Source: Earliella scabrosa
Taxonomy: Eukaryota > Basidiomycota > Agaricomycetes > Polyporales > Polyporaceae
Direction: 5' to 3'
NCBI GenBank assembly: GCA_022605405.1
Contig: JABYQQ010000001.1
Span: 3,844,001 to 3,908,000, forward strand
Length of the DNA stretch: 64,000 bases
The notes below the pieces were generated by a model. That model did no database searches and was not told the DNA's origin. It saw nothing but the letters and a program-made list of their open reading frames with translations. Made by a program: the position numbers and the translations under genes. How positions within the stretch are numbered: the first letter of the stretch is position 1; each line of letters begins with the position of its first letter. This document shows positions 55,801 to 64,000 of the stretch, in pieces.

Positions 55801-56506
55801 CGCTGCTTTGGGCGTGGGCGTATCAATGGGCCCGGGTTTGCGCAGCGTTGCCCTCGACATCTCCGCGCGTTGAACTGCATGTTGTTCCGCATGCATGTCG
55901 CACGAGCCGCGGCTCTAAGGTGAGTATTTGGTTCTTGCACCCCGATGAGAGGACGTCATGCGAAGCTGACAGTCTCGCAGGTTTGTCAAGTGCGAGGTGA
56001 GAGGCCGCCCTCTTTGTGCCTTACACATCTTGCGCGAGAGAGGACTGGAGATCGCCTCAAACTCGCAGCAGAGGCGGAAGAGGCCTGGAAGGAGGCAGGC
56101 GTAGACAGCATGTATATCTATGTACTAGACAGCGAAATTGAGATCTTTCCTGCTCATCCGCTGGCATGAGGTTTCCTCCTTCTTCTCCTCCTTCTCATTT
56201 TCCGTGCTCTCCGTCCTCCTCCTCTCCTACTTCCCGCCCGAGCCCGCAGAACCGCATCCCGCCCGTGTGCCCGCCCGGGGAGCACACCATGCACGACGCA
56301 GCCCCCTGTGCTCTATAGAGCCTGAAAACCGCCCTATCTCATCCACTCTCCACGGCACTTCTCCCTCTACTTTCCCTCCATGCCCGCCCAGTTCGTGCTT
56401 ATCAAAATATATTGCTGCAGCTAATCTACACGCGCGCCCCGCTGCCCAGCACGCGCTCCGACGCGGACCCGGCGACCACGCTATCACCAACTCCGCCATG
56501 CTTCTC

Positions 56507-58031
56507 TCAGGACGTCGACCCGCAAGGCTTTTCTGACCGAAGGATTTCGTGATCGCGCCCGCACGGACTCTGCCCATTCCCCTGTACACTGCCGACACTG
56601 TTCGTCGCATTCGTGTCCACGAGCCGCTCCTGCGACCGGCGCTTCCCTGCCGCGCGGGCCATGTCGAAATCCTCGAGACACGGCGACTCGAAGATCGCGC
56701 CGTTATGTACCAGAGTCAACGTCCGCACAAACACCCCCACCCACAGCGCGAGCGTCGCGGCGGAGTACACGGCTCCCCACACGCGGAAGAACGGCGCGTC
56801 GAGCTCCCGGTACAGCTGCACCGTCAGGTTCGCGTACACGCCCTGTCATGCGGCAACACGGCCACGGAGCGCCGCGCGGGACACGAGGGAACACGGTCAG
56901 CGTGCGACTCTGATGGTGGACCCACAAGGACGACTCACGTTGGGGAAGATAAGGCCCCAGAAGGCCTGCTTGAACGGGAAGCGCGTCTCCCGCAGGACCT
57001 CCGCTGTGGCGAGGAGCGCGTAGATCAGCCACATCGTCGCGAGCGACCAAAGGACGATCGCCGCACAGACGCTGAGCACGCTGATGATCTCGCCGACGCT
57101 GGCCTGCCGGAGGATCTCAGAGTTGCCGGTCTTAAGCGGGAGCGCGGTGCGAAGGCCTTGGCCTAGGAGGAGGATGGAGTAACCACCCTGGCCCATTGGC
57201 CCGAGCGGGATGAATACGCTCAGCACGTTTGCGTTGGGTGGGACGCCGTAGAGGATGAGGCGCAGGAGGTACATGGTCAGGATCATGAATGCGAGCCCGA
57301 GGCCCATGGACACGAGCACGGCTTGGACCGTGAGGGTGAGGAGACAGTGTGAGAGCGAGTACCTGGCCAGCGCCGGTGCGAGGACGCCTCCGGAGGAAGA
57401 TGCAACGATGAGGGTGACAACGGGGAGAAGCCATATGGCCGTCATGCGCTGCAGTGCGTGGTCCTGACGGGTCTTCCTGTACATCCAGTCAGCGCATGAA
57501 CGTCGGAGGCCTTAGGGAGAGCTCACATGACATGTACGAGGGCGAAGGCACAAAGAATCGATATGAAGACGTCCAGCCACCAGATGGCCCATATGGTGTA
57601 CAGGAAGGCCTTCCCGCCGAATCCATATTGCTCGTAGATGAGACTGACTGCGATGTTGATGAGCGTGGTGGCGCCCATCGGGTACGTGCCAAGAAATAGA
57701 CTTTGGGTGGGGTGATGGAGCATTATGGACCAGATGTCGGGGAATATGGTGTATCGCGCGATTGACAGCGCGTTGAAGATAATGAACAGAGCGAGGTTGA
57801 GGAAGAAGAATACGTAGGTGAGTATTTGCTTTGCCGTAGTATCCTCTGCGTATGGAAAGTTGTTGAACAAAATGGCAATCGACCCAGTACCTAAGCGGAA
57901 CCACGATGTGTTAGCGATTTATGGTTGTCCTCACCGTTCCATTGACGTGTGTACGTACCCATGATTGCGGCGAACCATGCTGGGGTGAAGTGGCTGTTGA
58001 TAATAGTCGTCAGCTGGTTGGCCCCGTACAT
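56507..58031 (-). CDS. TDT/SSU1-family membrane transporter (copy TDT-3)
   Basis: Near-identical copy of TDT-2 with the same four exons: MYGANQLTTIINSHFTPAWF..., TGSIAILFNNFPYAED..., KTRQDHALQRMTAIW... and GVYANLTVQLYRELDAP... to the stop at 56507. The only length change in the coding part is six extra bases in the last exon, which add two residues (QGNGQSPCG against QGQSPCG). Other changes are mostly silent. It therefore looks intact and recently duplicated. Function as for TDT-2: probable small-anion export, by family. Confidence 0.87.
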
Positions 58032-61000
58032 GAGAACCAAGGTGAATCAAGGTGGCTGCACACACTGCACATGCTGTTTATGACATATAGCAAACGAATG
58101 TCCCAAATTCGTGTTTGTCTCAACGAATTCTGGGCTTGGCGTTCGACCTATTGTCTCGATCACGACGTGCACTCGCGAGAATGGCGGATTTTGATATCAA
58201 CGGGATGTTCCGGGCTGCGAGTACCGCCTGGCTGAAACAACCAGGTGGTGAAAGGTATCCAATCCCGGGAGTTCCCCACAATATCACAAATCGCATTTTG
58301 GTGCATGCATGTCGTGAATTTAGCCGAACTTATGAATTCTAGTGATGGTCAGAGCCCAGTCAACGTTCAGCCCAAAGGCCCAGGCAACGGCTCGGCCTGA
58401 GGAACCTGAGAGGCTGAGCCTCCCCGTACTGTAGGCCGGATCAAGTGTATCCAGTGCCGTGGGCATCTGTTGCCAACCTTTCCAGGACTGTAGACGCACT
58501 GGCAGTCTCGGGCCCGGGTAGTGCGCACAAGTAGTAGATGCTGCTACTCGCGCGAAAGACGCACGTGTAGATGGAATATGGCGGGAGTGCGAATCCGTCG
58601 AGTTGGCTGCGATAGGATCCTGGGTATGGAAGTACAGTGACACTTCGAACTCAGGCTCAGTCTGCGTCTATTCCGGCGGTGTAGAGCCGAAGCCTGAGAG
58701 CTCAGAACGGTTCATGAATGCCATAGACCGAGCTCCTAGGCTCCCAGCTCTCGTACGCAGAGCCCGGCTCAACGGTGAGCTCATAGAGGCTGACGGCTCC
58801 GAGCCAAGATCAGCTCTTGATCTTTTGTTCACGTCAATGCAGCGGATACGAAGAAGATATACTCCGGTATATCTACTCTTCGTAGCGAAGGCTGGTTATG
58901 CACCTTCGCTCCCAAATGACGCAACCACGACTAAAAATTGCAAAGCCGGCAAACGGAACGACTTACCGGACACAATCTTTGAGGGACTTGCGTTGTGGTG
59001 TACTCAGACTCATTGGCAGAGGCGAGGGCGGAGTGTCTAGAGGAGAGGCTGGTTGTGAGAGAAGGAAGGAGGGAAGAACCATGATGGTGCTGAACTTCAG
59101 TTCTCCCTGTCTTAAGTCAGTGCCGAGTATGCAAGTTTGAACGTGCGAGTCACAAGATGCACCGCCACCAGCCGCCACTCGGGAGGCTCATGGAGAGGTT
59201 CCGGGAGATGGCGGATTGAGGAACAAACCTGAGTTCGTGCTGACGAGCCCAGGTAGCCGAACTTGTCCGTGCCGATGAGGCAATGCGGGCGCGCCGTGCG
59301 GGCTCGGGACTCAGAGGATCGTTATCTGGGAACGCGAAGGCCAGCGCGCGTCCAAAATGAGACGTGGCGGCTGTTTGGTGGTGTTTGGCAAGCGCTCCGA
59401 AGCGAACAGCGGCGCACTCGTCCCCTGCTACCGAGGCCTCGTCCTGCGCGCGCCCGCTCTCTCTGTCTTGGCCATGTCGGACTCTGCCACAGACTGGGAC
59501 TGGATGTGCTCATCTGGCGGTCTCCTGCTGCTGGCACGCACGTCGATCTCCGCCGGCTCTCACGGCTCTCTCTCGCCTAGCTCCTCTGGAGTCTGTCGCT
59601 CCTCTGCCCGCCCGGGCGCCATCCCTTGCCAGTCGCTGCTCTGTCCTCGTTCCTGCGCTCGGCTCCCTCTATCTTGACAGCGACATCTCCGGATCCGTCT
59701 CTCTGCTCTTGCTCTGCCCACCTCGCTCCATACGTCGTCCCTCCCTCTCGCGCGCCCGCCCCGCCCTTGCCCGCAGGTCCGTGTCCGTCCCCTCTCCGCC
59801 CATTCTCCCGCTAATCCTCTCATTGCTCACAGAATGCGCGCTGTCGCCGGCGCGCACACGACGCCCGCCACGCGCCGCTTGCGCGTAACACAAAGGCGGC
59901 TCCTATGCAGCCGTAACGTTCTCTGTGAGTACCCATCTGCCCTCCGCTCCCTCCTCTCCCGTGCGTGCACTCGCGACCCCGCATATACCCACCACTCGCC
60001 TCGTCTTCCGATCTCAACGTGGGACTCATGCACTTTGACATACAGTCTCTCACCCGACGTCTCTGCGCGCCCAGCGCCTCATACTCACACCTGCACTCGC
60101 CGGCTCCGGTCAATCCGTGCCTCCTTGCCAGAGTCCTGGTGTCTTCGTGTTCCAGCACGCGAGACCGTACATACACAACCCGCAGTAAAGGACCCGTCCC
60201 CGTGTCCCTAGCCCGGACTTTCTCTCTCCGAGGTGCGTGTTTTGCTCATAACTTCCCCTACACGCATCTGCACGCATGCTAACATCGATGTGTCAGCACC
60301 GTTAAACGTTCTGAATCGAACGCCGTCGGTCTCGCGTGGATCGCCCGAGGTCGACAAATCGCGACTTCATTGGCCGCTGGCACCCCCTGCCCGTGTCTCG
60401 CCCGTTCCCGTCCTCCAATGCCCCGAAACTGAGCCGCCCGACATCAAAGCGAGCCATGCGGACTGCAAGGAACCCGATGCAACACCGGAGGATAGGTTGC
60501 TGCGTCTCTGTCCCGGGTGTGGGGCCCACGAGGTCAGAAAAATGCACATAACTCTTCGTACAGTCCGCAGAACACGTGCTAATTTACTACAGGTCGCACT
60601 GAACATTACGAACCGGACCGTGGCTATTCCTGCGGATTTCGAGGTGGTCACCAAATCGCCATTTCATTGCGTTCCACGGGCGCTTGTTTCCTCTCCCGCT
60701 CGCAACCCTTCTCCCGCTCCCTCCCGTCCTCTCGCCGGCCGGCCGTGTTGCTTTCCTGACTCTACGGGTCTACCTCACCCGTACTCATACGTCAACCGCG
60801 TTGAGGACGACACCGCGGCGTCGCTGTCCCCACTTCGCACTCTTCGCGCTCGGAAATCCCGCCATATCTCCGCCGGAACGCCTCCGGACGCGTGCTAACA
60901 CACATCCGCGAAGAGCACTGAACGTTTCCAGCCGAACCTGCCAGTCTCACGCGATTCGGCCGAGGTCGAAGAATCGGCCTTCTGGCCAATTTCATGGCTC

Positions 61001-64000
61001 GAGCCCCACCGGCCGGTGGATGTTGTCGGACGACGAGCCTGGCGGGCGTGCGATCGCTCGGCGTGTGTCCGGGCGACGGCGCGCGGCTTGCTCGCGACGT
61101 CTGACGGACGCCTCGACGGAGGAGACGGGCGGGAACGCCGACGGGGAACGTCGGCGGAGCATGTACAGGTGCGTAACTACCTCTCACGACGTTTTACCGA
61201 CCTATGCTGTGTGCGACGCTCGGTGCGGACGCGTCCGGGCACGTCTGCGTGGGGCCCGTTATGGGTCGGATCTGCAGGGCATCATGTCATGCGATCAGTG
61301 CGCGAGGAGCTCGATAGAGAGCATGTACGTACCCTCTCAGGACGCGCGGAAGCTGGACCAAGTCTGCGAGTAAGCGGGCGTCAGGACGTGTGCAGAGGAC
61401 GTGGGGCTCGGGATGTACGTACGGTCCCGGGATGTGCAGGGCTGGCGCGAGGGAGAGAAGGGCGGCGCCGCTGGGCAGGAGGCTGTCAGACGATAGCCGT
61501 GTACGATACCAGTTGAGGGACTAATGCATACCAGATTGATTCCTGGAAAGCGTTCGGACGCGTGAACAAGTCGGCGGCGGAAGCGGCGAGGTCGAGGGCG
61601 GGAAGGCTGCGTCGACGATGGGGGGCAGGTGCTGAAGTGCTGAAGTGCTGGAGCGAACTGAAGAGCAGCGAGAGCGTCCGCTCTAGCCTTTGTACCCCCT
61701 CCTCCCCCGAGCACACCGAGCCTGTGCATCACCAATGACGAGCTCGCGATGCAGCGGCTCAGGCGCAGCGCGCTCGAGCCGTCGCGTCTGACAGCTTCCG
61801 AGTGCTCGAGCGTCGGCGGGACGAGAGGGCGTGTCGGATGCAGACGAGAATGGGAATGTGCATGCAGGTGCGTGCGCGTCGGCCGTCCGAACGAGCATCG
61901 GAGCTTGCTGCTGGCGTGTTTCGGGACTGACGAGGCTTCTGTTGGACGATGTAGGTCCGCGAGCCTGCGTGCCAGACCTCGGCTCCGTGCTCGCTCCGTG
62001 TCTCTCCACGGCCATGGGGTGTGCCCACCTCCCACGTCTCCGCGGTGGTTCCGTCCTGCAGGCCAACTCTGTTCGAATGCGTTCAAGTTCATGTCGAGCA
62101 TCGTCGTGCAGAGCACTTGCTCAATGCTTGCACGTGCTTACTGCTGTGGACGAGTCGACCGGCCACTCGAGCCTCGTGAACGCGAACTTCGCGCAAGGGC
62201 TTGCACTGGGCTCCACGGTCGCCGCTCGGAGCTGCGCGCGTGGACGCATTCCTGGAAGCTCGACTTGCCGGCGTCCCGAGATGCCTCAGGCCTCAGGCCT
62301 CAGGCTCCACGCGCGACGTGAGTCGAGCCTGTGCCTGCTCCGTCGGCAGTTCCGAATCGTCGGTCGTTACGGCGGGACCTGGACGAGACGAGAAGGCGAG
62401 TGTGCTATTGCGGCGTTGCGGTCTACCGCAGCTTCGCGATCACAGACACGGCCGTAGCTCGCGTGTCGGCGCGAGTCCTTGTGCCTCGCACCTCGCCGCC
62501 TTCTCCTGCGCTCCGACTCTTCTGAGGCGGAGGTGGAGCGATGTCGGTACGTCGTCATCCCGCTGCAACCACATCCCCGAGCTCCGACGAATACTTTGCG
62601 GATTACGCACCCGTTTGTGCATATGAGACAGCGTAGGTCAGGCCTGTGCCCGAGCTGGAAATGGATTCGCATGCGAGCATGACGGAGATTGATTCATCCT
62701 GATGTGGAGTCCCTCAGGGTCGGGTGAGATTCATGCAGCACGCCAGCAACGGATCGCGAAGGCGAGTCGCTGTTCGCGTCCGTCATGCTCTGAGATCAAG
62801 GGTCTTGCAACACCCGTCTCACTGGGTGCGTTGTAACACCCTCATCACTATGCTACTGCAGTACTCATCTGTTCTGCTCCTCCAGAGACTGTGCCAGTTG
62901 ACTGCGAACGCACATAGGAGAGGTGGAGGATGAGGCTGCGTGCAGAGCTCGAGAACCTCGCCGCGCCCGCACTCGTCACTCAACTTGTTCGCTTGACGGC
63001 TGCGGAGGTTTCTAGCAGCGTTGCTAGGGTTATCGCTTCTCCGCGCCTGCATGGCCGGAAACGAGCAAGAACTCGTGCGGAGTGCATCGTCACGGCGGCC
63101 TTGCCGCGGTGACGTCGCTTGCTGCGTTGGAAACATCAAGCTACAAGACTAACATACGGAGAGATCGTACCAAACACTCCCGATAGGTGTCGTGTACGGA
63201 CATACAAGTTGAGAAACGGAATGTCTCTGAACATGCTCATTAACATACATGCTGCTGATGATCTTCCTTCAGCGCCACGGAAGTTGGAACTCGACATCAT
63301 CTGAAAGGCTGGAGAGCGTGCTGTTATAGTCTATGAGTAGTATGTGCGAGATACGCTGTGTCCCTATCGGAACTACAGAATACAACCCTCAGTGTACACT
63401 GAATCACAGTCGACTTGCGATGCCTTCGGTCCAATCATTATTTCAAGTGTGCGGGTCACCGTTACGCCGCTAACAACTGTTTGCACGTGTTTGATAGACA
63501 GCTTCAAGTACAAGACCATTGGAAGCACTGCATACCACGATCTTCGAACTGAATCACGAATGTATTGAGCCGCCGCACGCTGGAGGTCAGGGAGACATCG
63601 TACTCGATACTCAATAGATGGCCTATTCATTGCTGATACACTTCACCAGCTCACATAATCAGCTTCTGGAACCTAGAGAACTGGGAGCTCAAGATCAGCT
63701 CTGTCCTGCCTTCATATCATGGAGCTGCTTGCAGTCCCCGAACCAACTCATACTTATTTATTGGGACGCAATTCATAGCCTTCTCTCGCACTCAATTGTT
63801 CATGAATGAGACTCTTGAAGCCTTAAGTGAGAAGCACACATTACGTGACCGGACATCGATGCCAACGATCTGGCAGACGAAGGACCAAATGTTGCGAGAA
63901 CATTGTTAGCTTCAGGCGACCCGATGTGGAGGTCCTAATCTGCACGCGTCATGCCCCGGACTCAGGCTTCAAGTCTGCTGACCGGCAAGGACGGTACTTC
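58032..64000. other. Gene-poor 6 kb inside duplication copy B
   Basis: Counterpart of 44573-50637, with no supported gene. Small tandem expansions relative to copy A include a third GCCTCAG unit near 62285 and a repeated TGCTGAAG near 61630. Confidence 0.5.

Larger units (their letters stand above)
51712..56506. other. Gene-poor spacer between duplication copies
   Basis: No supported gene in about 4.8 kb. It contains a cluster of GGAGA/TCTCC palindromes (52.2-52.66 kb), a poly-T tract near 53231, and an imperfect tandem repeat near 55562. Short frames around 53753-54940 could be exon fragments, but I could not join them. Confidence 0.45.
56478..64000 (+). repeat. Large direct duplication, copy B (continues past window)
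   Basis: Second copy of 43026-50637. Left boundary is at ACGCTATCACCAACTCCGCC, with unrelated sequence before it. Homology is still present at base 64000, so the true right edge is not seen. It carries TDT-3. Confidence 0.93.

Noticed and set aside
43026..64000. The large repeat as an autonomous transposon or retroelement
   Set aside because: No reverse transcriptase, integrase or transposase motif, no terminal repeats and no target-site duplication at the visible left edges. The repeat includes an ordinary transporter gene, so segmental duplication is simpler.
1..64000. CRISPR arrays, operons, Shine-Dalgarno sites, rRNA genes
   Set aside because: The window is nuclear fungal DNA; no regularly spaced short repeats or rRNA-like sequence were seen.

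Overview
The window looks like genomic DNA of a filamentous basidiomycete, probably a wood-decay agaricomycete of the polypore type. Reasons: GC-rich intergenic DNA, genes cut by many 50-70 nt GT-AG introns, a secreted CBM1-linked GH5 beta-mannanase, fungal-specific families (UPF0643, SSU1/TDT efflux, complex I 21-kDa subunit, Lsb6-type PI 4-kinase), and an expanded family of atypical kinase-like proteins. Species is not assignable from sequence alone. Almost every gene model was built by hand from splice signals and reading frame, so exon ends are inferred.

Layout. (1) 1-7174: kinase-like gene K1 (5' end outside the window), orphan gene UA, kinase-like K2 and K3, all on +. (2) 7541-18243: a block of minus-strand genes: F-box protein, ETHE1-type metallo-beta-lactamase-fold dioxygenase, a protein with three internal repeats, CBM1-GH5 mannanase, gamma-glutamyltransferase. 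(3) 18909-24098: a disordered orphan protein and an S10 carboxypeptidase-like protein that seems to have lost its catalytic serine. (4) 24854-30188: kinase-like K4 and K5, then UB, a paralogue of UA. (5) 30540-39381: housekeeping genes: a conserved fungal protein, UPF0643, complex I 21-kDa subunit, Cus2/Tat-SF1 splicing factor, type II PI 4-kinase. (6) 40914-64000: three TDT/SSU1-family membrane transporters inside a region with few genes. A segment of about 7.5 kb (43026-50637) recurs in direct orientation at 56478-64000 and runs off the window end; a lone orphan gene (51081-51711) and palindrome-rich DNA lie between the copies.

Most unusual: the K/U locus. Five paralogous kinase-like genes share a seven-exon structure. 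Their active site is atypical: HRDIC in place of HRDLK, DYD in place of DFG, and 39 residues between the two aspartates where PKA has 18. In K1, where this exon is visible, and in the others an intron separates Arg and Asp of HRD. Two of the five are each followed by a member of an otherwise unrecognised gene family (UA, UB). Three carry a common upstream module (CAYGTGATCGTG, then TCAACAA, then a CGCGC-like stretch), and four carry a common decamer 72-97 nt past the stop. This suggests a co-regulated, co-duplicating kinase-partner unit, split by about 17.7 kb of unrelated genes.
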